A stretch of 64,000 nt of DNA, from assembly GCF_902498845.1 (NCBI RefSeq), contig NZ_CABVLM010000003.1:124001-188000 (forward strand), given 5' to 3'. This DNA is from Pseudoalteromonas rhizosphaerae. GTDB lineage: Bacteria > Pseudomonadota > Gammaproteobacteria > Enterobacterales > Alteromonadaceae. Made by a program: the position numbers and the translations under genes. Of this stretch, positions 28,798 through 37,877 are shown piece after piece. Each line of letters opens with the position of its first letter. The stretch's first letter is position 1. The notes under the pieces are model-generated. The model was not told where the DNA came from. It searched no databases and saw only the letters and a list, made by a program, of their open reading frames with translations.

Positions 28798-29194
28798 GAT
28801 ATACCTCAATCTTCAATTTTGGCGACTGTTCGCCTTCCTTACAAACACGGTAATCACTATGCGTTTTGGCACGTTTAAAGTCATTAAAGCGACTTATCAA
28901 CCCCATCTTCACTATAAGATACCAATGCTGCTCTGCCCTTCGGGCACTATGTTAAACAATAGACGCGGCATTATAACCTAATATTTATGATAGTCGAGTC
29001 TAGGGGGCAATTATTTGGTCAGATAGCGGATTAAGCAAGCATAGCGGGTAAAAAGTAGGCGTTTGAGTGGCAAGTTAGCAAGTTAGCAAGTTAGCAAGTT
29101 AGCAAGTTAGCAAGTTAGCAAGTTAGCAATATTTTAGCTTTAGAATTAAGCTATGAAATATGAATTTTGAATTGTTTTTTATTAATTAAGAAAG
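28798..29194. other. Intergenic region between tig and the tRNA cluster
   Basis: 397 bases without a gene. It contains a small TGCCC-TTCG-GGCA hairpin at 28934-28946 in the tig leader, and the 8-bp tandem repeat at 29070-29129. The remainder is AT-rich with nothing recognised. Confidence 0.7.
29070..29129. repeat. Tandem repeat of an 8-bp unit (GCAAGTTA) x7
   Basis: Seven perfect copies of GCAAGTTA in a row, followed by a partial eighth (GCAAT). There are no spacers, so this is not a CRISPR. It is probably a variable-number locus lying past the 3' end of the tRNA transcript. Confidence 0.9.
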
Positions 29195-29271
29195 TGGTCG
29201 GCGATGCAGGATTTGAACCTGCGACCCCTTGGACCCAAACCAAGTGCGCTACCAAACTGCGCTAATCGCCG
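29195..29271 (-). tRNA. tRNA-Pro(UGG), copy 1
   Basis: 77 nt with encoded CCA. Acceptor CGGCGAT pairs with ATCGCCG. The anticodon stem CTTGG/CCAAG holds loop TTTGGGT, giving anticodon TGG, and the T-arm contains GGTTCAAATCC. Most distal of the cluster. Confidence 0.97.
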
Positions 29272-29341
29272 ATATTGAAGTATTAAACCTCGTTTTCATT
29301 GAACACTCAAACTGTGTATTTGAGACCACTTTTTGAGAAAG

Positions 29342-29418
29342 TGGTCGGCGATGCAGGATTTGAACCTGCGACCCCTTGGACCCAAACCAAGTGCGCTACC
29401 AAACTGCGCTAATCGCCG
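29342..29418 (-). tRNA. tRNA-Pro(UGG), copy 2
   Basis: Same 77-nt sequence as the copy at 29195-29271, by eye without difference, with the same short flank GAAAG on its 3' side. It lies between copy 1 and tRNA-His. Confidence 0.97.
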
Positions 29419-29435
29419 ATATTCTTTTTTGTAAA

Positions 29436-29511
29436 TGGGGTGACTGATGGGGCTCGAACCCACGACAACCGGAATCACAATCCGGGGCTCTACCAACTGA
29501 GCTACAACCAC
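29436..29511 (-). tRNA. tRNA-His(GUG)
   Basis: 76 nt plus CCA-encoding end included. Acceptor GTGGTTG pairs with CAGTCAC. The anticodon loop TTGTGAT between CCGGA and TCCGG gives GTG. The base before the 5' end (29512) supplies the extra G-1 typical of tRNA-His. Confidence 0.96.
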
Positions 29512-29534
29512 CGCTATATTTACATGTTTTCAAA

Positions 29535-29611
<77 letters not shown>

Positions 29612-29742
29612 ATCGAAAACTTCATAGTTTACCAATAAGCCAATCTATTATAATAGAATAGTTATCTGCTTTTCAGCATTTAACCTGTGACTGCATAGGA
29701 TATACCCAAACCAATCATTACCATTCTTTATAATTGAGAAAG

Positions 29743-29819
29743 TGGTCGGCGATGCAGGATTTGAACCTGCGACCCCTTGGACCCAAACCAAGTGCGCTAC
29801 CAAACTGCGCTAATCGCCG
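29743..29819 (-). tRNA. tRNA-Pro(UGG), copy 3
   Basis: A third 77-nt copy of the same proline tRNA. It is the promoter-proximal gene of the cluster, about 45 bases downstream of a strong promoter, with encoded CCA. Confidence 0.97.
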
Positions 29820-29863
29820 ATGCTTACTATTGTTAGCGAGTGACCTCGTTGACAACGGGGTGC

Positions 29864-29892
29864 ATAATAGTGATTTGACCGTGTCAGGTCAA
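29864..29892 (-). promoter_or_regulatory. Strong sigma-70 promoter of the tRNA cluster
   Basis: On the minus strand, -35 TTGACC (29887-29892), a 17-base spacer and -10 TATTAT (29864-29869), followed by a GC-rich discriminator GCACCCC typical of stringently controlled stable-RNA promoters. The -35 is one half of a palindrome TTGACC-N6-GGTCAA at 29875-29892. Confidence 0.8.
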
Positions 29893-30061
29893 ACCTTTTT
29901 TTAAGAAAATAAATCAATCGGTCATTTTTAGTTCATAATGGTCAAATATTGTGACGATCAGCTAAAATTTCAACTCTTTTATATAATTAGCGGCTATATC
30001 AGAAAAGCAACTTGGCGCATTAGCGCTTTTCTGCGAAAATAGTAAGCATATTAAAAACGAG

Positions 30062-30085
30062 TAATAAAGAACGTGTTCTTTATTA
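30062..30085. repeat. Perfect 11-bp inverted repeat upstream of folD
   Basis: TAATAAAGAAC and GTTCTTTATTA are separated by two bases, centred about 96 bases before the folD ATG. The tiny loop argues for a dimeric protein operator rather than a terminator. The regulator is unknown. Confidence 0.6.
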
Positions 30086-30169
30086 GCATTATATTACCCC
30101 TATTTCTATATGCATTCGTTTTTTTAAAGTATCGGTATTAAGTTAACTAACCCCAATTAAAGGTCACCC

Positions 30170-31024
30170 ATGACGGCAAACATCATCGATGGTAAGGCAA
30201 TAGCTAAACAAGTACGCAGTGCAGTAGCACAAAGAGTAAGTGAACGTGTTGCAAACGGTTTGCGCGCACCTGGACTTGCAGTTGTACTTGTAGGGCAAGA
30301 TCCTGCAAGCCAAGTTTATGTAGGTTCAAAACGTAAAGCCTGTGAAGAAGTTGGCTTTATTTCTAAATCATTTGATTTACCAGCAGATACAAACGAGCAA
30401 GCATTATTAGATTTAATTGATGAGCTCAATAACGATGCACAAGTTGATGGTATTTTAGTACAACTTCCTCTTCCTGCTGGTCTTGATGTTGAAAGAATCC
30501 TTGAGCATATCACTCCACTCAAAGATGTTGACGGCTTTCATCCTTATAACATTGGCCGTTTAGCACAGCGTATGCCTGCTCTTCGCCCATGTACGCCAAA
30601 AGGTATTATTACACTGCTTGATTCGACCGGTGTAAAATACAAAGGCATGCATGCAGTTGTTGTTGGCGCTTCAAATATTGTTGGTCGTCCTATGGCATTG
30701 GAACTATTACTTGCAGGTTGTACAACCACTGTATGTCATAAATTTACGCAAGATTTAGAAACTCATGTACGCCGTGCTGATCTGTTAGTTGTGGCAGTTG
30801 GTAAACCTGAGTTTATTCCTGGGGATTGGGTTAAAGAAGGTGCAATTGTGATCGATGTAGGCATTAATCGTTTAGATAGCGGCAAATTAGTCGGTGACGT
30901 ACAGTATGAGATCGCTGAACAAAAAGCACATTTCATCACGCCAGTACCTGGCGGCGTAGGCCCAATGACAGTAGCAAGCTTGATTGAAAATACCCTTGAA
31001 GCCTGTGAAAAATACCATAGCTAA
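30170..31024 (+). CDS. folD: Bifunctional methylenetetrahydrofolate dehydrogenase / cyclohydrolase FolD
   Basis: A 284-residue cytoplasmic enzyme interconverting 5,10-methylene- and 10-formyl-tetrahydrofolate through the methenyl intermediate, using NADP. Visible signatures are the catalytic region [13 protein letters not shown] with the active-site lysine, [23 protein letters not shown] for the nucleotide site, and [13 protein letters not shown] near the C terminus. The length matches the family. A terminator follows at once. Confidence 0.97.
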   Translation: MTANIIDGKAIAKQVRSAVAQRVSERVANGLRAPGLAVVLVGQDPASQVYVGSKRKACEEVGFISKSFDLPADTNEQALLDLIDELNNDAQVDGILVQLPLPAGLDVERILEHITPLKDVDGFHPYNIGRLAQRMPALRPCTPKGIITLLDSTGVKYKGMHAVVVGASNIVGRPMALELLLAGCTTTVCHKFTQDLETHVRRADLLVVAVGKPEFIPGDWVKEGAIVIDVGINRLDSGKLVGDVQYEIAEQKAHFITPVPGGVGPMTVASLIENTLEACEKYHS

Positions 31025-31054
31025 TTAGCCTCTAACGTCGCATCAAGAATTAAC

Positions 31055-31090
31055 AAGGGTTGCTGTTTAGCAACCCTTTATTGTTATTTG
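31055..31090 (+). terminator. Rho-independent terminator after folD
   Basis: Stem AAGGGTTGCT/AGCAACCCTT with loop GTTT, followed by TATTGTTATTTGTT. It lies in the gap between the convergent folD and EamA genes and may serve both. Confidence 0.8.
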
Positions 31091-31981
31091 TTAGACTATT
31101 TTAGCTGAGCGCTGGCGCCGTGTTAGTTTTAACAATTGCGGCAGCACAGAGAAGAAAATCATTAAAACCATAATCGTATATTGCCAAACTTGATAGTGCT
31201 CACTTAGTAATACCACGGCGCAAATAATACCTGCGATCGGATTAGCAATCGTACCGAAAGTAAACTCAACCACCGTCATGCGGCCAAGTAACCAAACATA
31301 CAAGATATACGCAAGCGCTGTATTTGGCACAATTAACCAAAATAATGCAAGCCACTGTATTGAACTGACACCATTAGCAAGTACTTGATATTGTTGTGGA
31401 TCAAAGTAAATAGCTTGAGTCATTGCTACTAATGCTAACAATGATCCGCCAATGATCAGCTGCCATGTTAATACCGTCCACCAATGAGTGTGGGTAGACA
31501 TTTTTTGCACTAAAGTACTACCAACAACAATTGTTAACAACGCACCAATTAAAGCGAATACTCCTAAGGCATTAATCGTGACATGCTGGGGATCAAATAA
31601 TCGCCAAGCCAAAATCACTAATACAAGTGCGCACACCGATTGCAAAAACGCTGGACGCTGCTTTTTAAAAACCCACGCATAAATCAACGCAACCACAGGC
31701 ACAGAGACCATACCAACACCGGCAATTGCCGCTGGTAAATTAACCGCCATAATAAAAATAAAACTAAAAAACAGGGCAATATTAACCACAGCTAATAATA
31801 CTAAACCGCGCCACTGTTTTGCTTGAGGCCATGATGGTTTAAGCACAAATAACAGTAAACCCGCAGGTAATGCTCGCAACGCGCCAAGTAATATTGGCGG
31901 CCAATCTGGGGTGGCATATTTAGTGACCGCATAGGTGGTGCCCCATAAAAAAGCTGGGATCATGGCAAGAAAAATATTCAT
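31091..31981 (-). CDS. EamA/DMT-superfamily transporter
   Basis: A 296-residue integral membrane protein with about ten hydrophobic spans arranged as two EamA repeats. The first begins IPAFLWGTTYAVTKY and the second includes TFGTIANPIAGIICAVVLLSE, cited as the PIAGIICA motif typical of the C-terminal repeat. It is a drug/metabolite exporter by family; the substrate cannot be predicted. It is convergent with folD and not obviously part of an operon. Confidence 0.88.
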   Translation of the reverse strand: MNIFLAMIPAFLWGTTYAVTKYATPDWPPILLGALRALPAGLLLFVLKPSWPQAKQWRGLVLLAVVNIALFFSFIFIMAVNLPAAIAGVGMVSVPVVALIYAWVFKKQRPAFLQSVCALVLVILAWRLFDPQHVTINALGVFALIGALLTIVVGSTLVQKMSTHTHWWTVLTWQLIIGGSLLALVAMTQAIYFDPQQYQVLANGVSSIQWLALFWLIVPNTALAYILYVWLLGRMTVVEFTFGTIANPIAGIICAVVLLSEHYQVWQYTIMVLMIFFSVLPQLLKLTRRQRSAKIV

Positions 31982-32049
31982 TTCATTCCTTTCAAAATAA
32001 CTAAGAAACGCAAAGGTAAAACCTAAGGTTAAGTTGAGGTCAAGCTAGA

Positions 32050-32083
32050 AAAAATAAAAAGGCTGCCAAATTGGCAACCCTTT
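32050..32083 (-). terminator. Rho-independent terminator downstream of cysS
   Basis: On the minus strand, AAGGGTTGCCA-ATT-TGGCAGCCTTTTT with one G-U pair and a run TTTTTATTTTTT. It lies about 100 bases past the cysS stop. Confidence 0.7.
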
Positions 32084-32085
32084 GT

Positions 32086-32131
32086 AATACTTACTAATAC
32101 AATACTTACTAAAATAATACTTACTAAAATA
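32086..32131. repeat. Short imperfect tandem repeat (AATACTTACTAAAATA-like) x3
   Basis: The word AATACTTACTAA occurs three times in about 46 bases between the cysS stop and its terminator. No function is evident. Confidence 0.6.
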
Positions 32132-32179
32132 CGTCTTATTCAGCAATGCCTATTTGACTGGCACTAGTAAGGTAATTAA

Positions 32180-33559
32180 TTACGCTTTACGCCATGTAGT
32201 TTTACCTGCAGAGTCTTCCAGTATCACCCCAAGTGCATTTAAAGCATCACGCGCTTCATCAGCCGCAGCCCAATCTTTACTAGCGCGCGCTTCATTACGC
32301 TTAACTATTAACGCTTCTATTTGGGCAACTTCGTCATCTGCTTGGCCACCTTGTAAAAATGCCTCTGGTGCTTGTTGAGCAACCCCTAACACTTCCCCAA
32401 GACTGCGCAGTACAAATGCTAACTTACCCGCTTGCTCAGCATCAACGTCTTTTACACGGTTTAGCTCTTTGGCTAATTCAAATAACACCGGTAATGCTTC
32501 TGGTGTATTAAAGTCGTCATCCATTGCTTTTCTAAATTTAGCCACATGTTCATTTGTTGCTAAATCACAACTGATAGGCTCAACACCACGAAGTGCCGTA
32601 TAAATACGCTCAAGCGACGAACGTGCTTGATCTAAGTTCTCTTGCGAGTAATTTAACTGGCTGCGGTAATGACCAGAAATTAAAAAATAACGAACCGATT
32701 CAGCATCATATTCTTTAAGTACATCACGAACAGTAAAGAAGTTGTCTAATGATTTTGACATCTTCTCTTTATTTACTTGTACCATCCCCGTATGGATCCA
32801 GGTATTGACGTACTTGCCGTTATTTGCACAGCATGATTGCGCAATCTCATTTTCATGGTGTGGAAACTGTAAATCTGAACCACCGCCATGAATATCAAAA
32901 TGCTCACCTAAATGCTTTGAGCTCATTGCCGAACATTCAATATGCCAACCTGGACGACCTTCGCCCCACGGTGATGTCCATGATGGTTCACCCGCTTTGG
33001 CTTTTTTCCATAACACAAAATCAAGTGGATCATCTTTATCTTGTGCTACTTCAACACGCGAGCCGGCTTGTAGCATAGTTAAATCTTGCTGTGACAATGC
33101 ACCGTATTGTTCAAACGTTGAGACGTCAAATAAAACATCGCCGTCGGCTGCAACATAGGCGTGGCCTTTAGCAACTAGTCGTTCAACCATTTCGATAATT
33201 TCGTCCATATGACCTGTGACTGTAGGTTCAATGTCTGGACGCAACATGTTTAGACTATCAAAATCTTCATGCATTGCTTTTGTCATACGCACAGTTAAGT
33301 CGTTAATCGCTTCGCCATTTTCATTCGCACGCTTAATGATTTTGTCATCAACATCGGTGATATTGCGCACATACTTTAAATCATAACCAATGTGACGAAG
33401 ATAACGTACGATCACGTCAAAGCTAACAAATGTGCGGGCATGACCAATGTGACAATAATCATAAATGGTGATACCACACACATACATGTCGATCTTGCCG
33501 TCGACCATAGGTTTAAATTGCTCTTTTTGACGCGTGAGTGTGTTGTATATATTTACCAT
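32180..33559 (-). CDS. cysS: Cysteinyl-tRNA synthetase
   Basis: A 459-residue class I aminoacyl-tRNA synthetase, against 461 in E. coli. The HIGH motif is HIGH in [11 protein letters not shown] and the KMSKS motif is in [10 protein letters not shown]. Zinc-binding residues are expected at the cysteine in YVCGIT, in WHIECSAM and at the histidines of FPHHENE. It charges tRNA-Cys in the cytoplasm. It is divergent from ppiB, a neighbourhood also found in enterobacteria. Confidence 0.98.
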   Translation of the reverse strand: MVNIYNTLTRQKEQFKPMVDGKIDMYVCGITIYDYCHIGHARTFVSFDVIVRYLRHIGYDLKYVRNITDVDDKIIKRANENGEAINDLTVRMTKAMHEDFDSLNMLRPDIEPTVTGHMDEIIEMVERLVAKGHAYVAADGDVLFDVSTFEQYGALSQQDLTMLQAGSRVEVAQDKDDPLDFVLWKKAKAGEPSWTSPWGEGRPGWHIECSAMSSKHLGEHFDIHGGGSDLQFPHHENEIAQSCCANNGKYVNTWIHTGMVQVNKEKMSKSLDNFFTVRDVLKEYDAESVRYFLISGHYRSQLNYSQENLDQARSSLERIYTALRGVEPISCDLATNEHVAKFRKAMDDDFNTPEALPVLFELAKELNRVKDVDAEQAGKLAFVLRSLGEVLGVAQQAPEAFLQGGQADDEVAQIEALIVKRNEARASKDWAAADEARDALNALGVILEDSAGKTTWRKA

Positions 33560-33709
33560 TTATTTTAAGTCCTTGACTATTTACTTGAATCGCTATGTTA
33601 ACACTTGAAAAGCCCCTGCTCTAGCGCTTTATCAATTGAATAAGCACTTTGTTAATCTTAGCTAACTAAGATAAAATAGCGGCAAATAAATCAGCTAATA
33701 GGAAACCAC

Positions 33710-34201
33710 ATGGTTGTTCTACACACAAATTTTGGTGATATCACCATTAACATGCACAAAGAAGATGCGCCAAACACAGTTAAAAACTTTTTACAGTATG
33801 CTAACGCAGGCTTTTACGACGGCACTATTTTTCACCGTGTGATTGATGGTTTCATGGTACAAGGCGGTGGTTTTGAACCAGGTATGACACAAAAAGAAGT
33901 GCATGATCCTATTCAAAATGAAGCAAACAATGGCCTTTCTAATAAGATTGGTACACTTGCTATGGCACGTACTCCTGATCCACATTCAGCAACAGCACAG
34001 TTTTTCATTAACGTGAATAACAATGACTTCTTAAACTTCAGCAGCGAAACATCTCAAGGCTGGGGTTACTGTGTATTTGCTGAAGTTGTTGAAGGCATGG
34101 ACGTAGTAGAAAAAATTAAAGCCGTTGCTACAGGTAGCACAGGCTTTCATCAAGACGTACCTCTTGATGACGTTATCATCACAAGCGTAACTGTAAACTA
34201 A
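33710..34201 (+). CDS. ppiB: Cytoplasmic peptidyl-prolyl cis-trans isomerase B (cyclophilin)
   Basis: A 163-residue cyclophilin without a signal peptide. Active-site residues are recognisable in [13 protein letters not shown] (Arg, Phe, Met, Gln) and AQFFINV. E. coli PpiB is 164 aa. It accelerates proline isomerisation during folding. It is followed by a terminator and then lpxH, the same order as in E. coli (cysS, ppiB, lpxH). Confidence 0.96.
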   Translation: MVVLHTNFGDITINMHKEDAPNTVKNFLQYANAGFYDGTIFHRVIDGFMVQGGGFEPGMTQKEVHDPIQNEANNGLSNKIGTLAMARTPDPHSATAQFFINVNNNDFLNFSSETSQGWGYCVFAEVVEGMDVVEKIKAVATGSTGFHQDVPLDDVIITSVTVN

Positions 34202-34232
34202 TAGTACGCTTACCCACGTAACGTGGCGTTTT

Positions 34233-34277
34233 AGCGGGTATTTATGCTATACGTATATGCCCGCTTTATTTATTTTT
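34233..34277 (+). terminator. Rho-independent terminator between ppiB and lpxH
   Basis: Stem AGCGGGTAT/ATGCCCGCT (one G-U) with a 15-base loop, followed by TTATTTATTTTT. It ends 13 bases before the lpxH start, so lpxH would need partial read-through or a promoter of its own. Confidence 0.65.
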
Positions 34278-34290
34278 AAAAGACTTACCT

Positions 34291-35034
34291 ATGACTCGCC
34301 AAACCTACTTTATTGCCGACCTCCATTTAAGTGAAAATCGCCCAGATATCAGTGCAGCTTTTTATCAGTTTTTAGACACGCATATTATTAATAAGGATGT
34401 AGACGCGCTATATATACTCGGTGACTTTTTTGAAGTATGGGTAGGTGATGACTATATAACTGCACTCTCAACTGAAGTTGCAAAGCATTTAAAAGTAGTG
34501 AGTGATAACGGCACCCCAGTATATTTTGTGCATGGCAATCGTGATTTCATTATGCGCGATAAATACGCCAAACAAGCTGGAATGACCTTATTACCTGAAC
34601 AGCTAGTAATTGACTTATATGGCACTCCCACCGTCATTTTACATGGCGATGAAATGTGCACACAAGATATTGAATATCAAAAGTTTCGTAAAAAAGGCCG
34701 CAGTTGGTGGTGGCCAAGATTAATGCTTGCTATGCCACTGTGGTATCGTCGTAAAGTTGCGCAAAATGCCAGAGAAAAATCAAAGCAAAATCAAACCGGT
34801 AAAGCGCTTGAAATATTAGATGTTACTGAACAGGCGGTACTAGCAACATTTGCAAAACACCAAGTAAAACATATGATCCATGGCCATACTCATCGCCCTA
34901 ATGTGCATCATTATGAAGTAGATAAGCAAACACTCACTCGCACAGTGTTGGGTGATTGGTATACTCAAGGTTCTTATTTAGTCGTTACCGCGCAGACACA
35001 AGAACTTGTAAGTGAGCCATTCGCACAAATATAA
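34291..35034 (+). CDS. lpxH: UDP-2,3-diacylglucosamine diphosphatase LpxH
   Basis: A 247-residue calcineurin-like metallophosphoesterase that cleaves UDP-2,3-diacylglucosamine to lipid X in lipid A synthesis, at the inner face of the inner membrane. Metal-binding motifs are all present: ADLHL, GDFFE, GNRDF, LHGDE and HGHTHRP. The length is close to the 240 residues of E. coli. Confidence 0.96.
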   Translation: MTRQTYFIADLHLSENRPDISAAFYQFLDTHIINKDVDALYILGDFFEVWVGDDYITALSTEVAKHLKVVSDNGTPVYFVHGNRDFIMRDKYAKQAGMTLLPEQLVIDLYGTPTVILHGDEMCTQDIEYQKFRKKGRSWWWPRLMLAMPLWYRRKVAQNAREKSKQNQTGKALEILDVTEQAVLATFAKHQVKHMIHGHTHRPNVHHYEVDKQTLTRTVLGDWYTQGSYLVVTAQTQELVSEPFAQI

Positions 35035-35082
35035 AATATTGTCTACGCTTACGATATTGCTCGTTTTTTAATACTGGTCGTA

Positions 35083-35862
35083 ATGCTTAAATTATTTTTC
35101 ATACTTATTTGTTTACCTTACGCAAGCCATACATTCAGCCAAGATAAATGGCTTTTTGTTACCGAGCCTTTTCCCCCGTATTTTTCAGAGCAACTGCCAC
35201 AACAGGGTTGGTTAGCTGACATTGTTGTTACCGCATTAGCAAGCCAAGATATTGAAGCTAGCATTGAGTTTACAACTTGGGCTCGTGCGCTAAGATTACT
35301 TGAAAAAAATAAGCGAACAGCTCTTTTAGGGGCTTATTATAGCGCCGAGCGAGAAAAAATATTCCACTATTCAAGACCATTAGCAAATTCATTTACTGGA
35401 TTATTTAAACGAAAAAGTAGCAAAATAAACTACGATGGCAGTTTAACGTCGTTACAGCCATACAGTATAAGTAAAGGTAGTAACTATATAGTTAGCGAGG
35501 ATTTTAGTAGTGAACACAACTTAGCCATTACAGCGACTAATGACTTGATCAGCAGCTTACGCGTGTTACAGCTTGGCCGCGTTGACTTAGTAGCAGGCAC
35601 CAAAGAAGTCGGTGAGTACTGGTTAAACAATCATCCACAATTACAAACAGGACAGTCAATCGTATACATCCCTCCTCATTTAGCATCCCACTACCTATAT
35701 ATTATTTTTTCCAAATCTGCTACGCAAAGTAAGCAACAATTAATACAATTAGAAAACGGTTTCAACACCATTGTAAATAATGGTGAGGCCGCACAAGTTC
35801 TCCTACGCCATGGCTTTTCAGAGGCTAAGACTGAGCAATACCTACAATTTTTAAAACGTTAA
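35083..35862 (+). CDS. Periplasmic family-3 solute-binding-like protein (orphan)
   Basis: A 259-residue protein with a signal peptide (about 19 residues, cleavage near THTFSQ/DKW as seen in SHTFSQDKW) and an SBP_bac_3-like fold. EPFPPYF is at the start of the mature domain, and TWARALRLLEKNKRTALLGAY resembles the amino-acid-binding family, cited here by TWARALRLLE. No permease or ATPase genes lie nearby, so transport is doubtful. Such stand-alone family members in Alteromonadales often occur near signalling genes. It is convergent with the histidine kinase gene, and a role as a ligand-sensing partner is speculation. Confidence 0.75.
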   Translation: MLKLFFILICLPYASHTFSQDKWLFVTEPFPPYFSEQLPQQGWLADIVVTALASQDIEASIEFTTWARALRLLEKNKRTALLGAYYSAEREKIFHYSRPLANSFTGLFKRKSSKINYDGSLTSLQPYSISKGSNYIVSEDFSSEHNLAITATNDLISSLRVLQLGRVDLVAGTKEVGEYWLNNHPQLQTGQSIVYIPPHLASHYLYIIFSKSATQSKQQLIQLENGFNTIVNNGEAAQVLLRHGFSEAKTEQYLQFLKR

Positions 35863-35954
35863 AACACAAATACTTATATAACTATCACTCTAAGCAACGA
35901 ATTCGCCGCGCTAAAATTTAGAGTCGGTATCTGAGTTCACCATTAACCCAGCTT

Positions 35955-37877
35955 TTACTTTATGATATTAGGTATAATAATAATAAACTGAGTTTTAAAC
36001 CGCTCTACAGAGTGTGGATTGGACTGTAGTTTAATTTCCCCCTGCAAAATTTGTGTAACCCATTGGTGCACCATATATAAGCCAAGCCCAGTATTACCAA
36101 TACCACGAGCCGAGGTGTAAAAAGGCTCAAAGATGTACTGTTGAGAATCCTCTTTAATCCCAATACCGCTATCTGAAATGGTTAATTTAATGGATTGACT
36201 AGCCGCTTGTGCTATTTTTATTTCAATTTCACCAACTTGATTTTTGGCAAACCCGTGGGTTAATGCATTCATTATCAGGTTTTCTAGCACTTGGGAAATA
36301 ATTCCTGGTCGGCTTTTTATATCTTGCTCAGTTTCAACTAAGGTTTTCACTTTTATGTTTGAGTTTTTTAATCTTGAATTGAGGGTGATCAGTAAATCTT
36401 CGGTTATTTTTCTTATATTACATGTGATGACATCATCATTATGACGATCTATGGCCATTTTTTTAAAACTTTTAACTAATACCGCAGCCTTGTTTAAATT
36501 AACTTTAGCTAACCCTAAATTTTCCTCAATGCTCTGTGTACTTTTATCTAATTGCGATTTAGTTAATCCTGCTTTCATCGCCTCATTCAACTTATTAATA
36601 GCCACATCCGCATTAGACACAGAGATAATAGCACCACCGATGGGTGTATTCATCTCATGAGCAACCCCCGCTACCAACAATCCCAATGACGATAATTTTT
36701 GTGCTTCGAGTAAGCTTGCTTGTAATTGCTGCTGCTGCCTTATAGTTAAATCGAGTTGTTTGTTGACACTATCTAACTCTACTTTTTCACGCTGTAATTT
36801 ATACGATAAAGTAATTAACTGCTGTTGGAATAAATATTCACGGTAACTAAAACCAAAACCAACAATACATAAAACAATACTACACAGTGCAGCATATTGA
36901 AAAGCAGTCATTTTTGCATTATAAAGCAGCTCTTTAGGGCTACCGATAAGTATAATAATCTCTTTATCGGAGTCTGCTGTTCTGTGTGTTGCTTCACGTA
37001 ATGAAACAATAGAGAACCGCCTGAAAGTAGATAAACTGTCATGAAAAATACGTGAGGTGCTTTGTACGTCATGTTCAATGATATGTTGCCAAAGCGCTGG
37101 AGAGTTATTTGCTAGCGAGTTATTAACTTGATTATACATAAACCCAAACTGTAATGCGGGATCCTTGTTATACAACCAATAACCATCATGATTTAGAATA
37201 TTTACTTGGGTGTTTTTTTCATCATATTGTCGAATATTACTAAATAAATAATCCAGATTAAAATTCACTACTAACAAGCCATCTATTAAATAATCATCAG
37301 CTGGCGTTCTGTAAGTGACTCTAATTGTTGGCTCATGCGGGATAACAACTTTTCCGCGTTCAACATTTAAATCAATTTCTGAAATAAATGTATTCGGTGG
37401 TGCAACTAACATCCCTTCTTTAAAGTAATAACGATTTTGCTTATTTTGTAATTGTGATACCTCAACAATTTCGCTTTTTTTATTGCTGAAATTAATTCTA
37501 TAACGTTCTTTACCACTGCGTTCAAGCCAACGAATTTGCGAGATATTGGTTGATACAGAAGCAAAATTTAAAAAATAGTCATTTATGAGTTTGTCGCTTT
37601 TTTGAGCGCTCAATGTATTTAAATCTGTATTACTTTTTAATACTTGGCCATTTGCTAACAGCTGAGTAAGTTTTTTAATACTGCTTAGCTCTTTAGATAA
37701 ATCAGTACTCACAAGCACCAGTTTTTCATCTTGGCGCTCTTTTATTATGGTTACCTTTGACTGATAAACCTGCTCATACACCAGCCAACCAATTAATATC
37801 GCAACAAATAAAATAAACAGCAACTTTATAAGTACGCCTTTTTTATCGCTGTAAAATAAGTTGTTTTTTTTAGTCAT
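35955..37877 (-). CDS. Membrane sensor histidine kinase with large periplasmic sensor domain
   Basis: A 640-residue kinase. The first membrane helix is at about residues 15-32 and a periplasmic sensory region (CACHE-like by its layout) at about 35-315. A second helix lies near 320-345, followed by a coiled-coil linker. The phosphoacceptor region is VAGVAHEMNTPIGG (His about 405). The HATPase domain has an N box in NALTHGF, G1 DSGIGI and G2 GLGLYM. Its start overlaps the end of the REC-EAL gene by eight bases, so the two are translationally coupled and are probably a cognate pair. The stimulus is unknown. Confidence 0.88.
   Translation of the reverse strand: MTKKNNLFYSDKKGVLIKLLFILFVAILIGWLVYEQVYQSKVTIIKERQDEKLVLVSTDLSKELSSIKKLTQLLANGQVLKSNTDLNTLSAQKSDKLINDYFLNFASVSTNISQIRWLERSGKERYRINFSNKKSEIVEVSQLQNKQNRYYFKEGMLVAPPNTFISEIDLNVERGKVVIPHEPTIRVTYRTPADDYLIDGLLVVNFNLDYLFSNIRQYDEKNTQVNILNHDGYWLYNKDPALQFGFMYNQVNNSLANNSPALWQHIIEHDVQSTSRIFHDSLSTFRRFSIVSLREATHRTADSDKEIIILIGSPKELLYNAKMTAFQYAALCSIVLCIVGFGFSYREYLFQQQLITLSYKLQREKVELDSVNKQLDLTIRQQQQLQASLLEAQKLSSLGLLVAGVAHEMNTPIGGAIISVSNADVAINKLNEAMKAGLTKSQLDKSTQSIEENLGLAKVNLNKAAVLVKSFKKMAIDRHNDDVITCNIRKITEDLLITLNSRLKNSNIKVKTLVETEQDIKSRPGIISQVLENLIMNALTHGFAKNQVGEIEIKIAQAASQSIKLTISDSGIGIKEDSQQYIFEPFYTSARGIGNTGLGLYMVHQWVTQILQGEIKLQSNPHSVERFKTQFIIIIPNIIK

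Larger units (their letters stand above)
29820..30169. other. Divergent intergenic region between tRNA cluster and folD
   Basis: 350 bases without a gene. It holds the tRNA promoter, an AT-rich stretch, a GCGCATTAGCGC-like small hairpin near 30014, and the perfect inverted repeat at 30062-30085 that probably belongs to the folD regulatory region. Confidence 0.65.

Noticed and set aside
35083..35862. Amino-acid ABC transporter operon
   Set aside because: No permease or ATPase genes lie within several kilobases, and the neighbours are lpxH and a convergent kinase gene.
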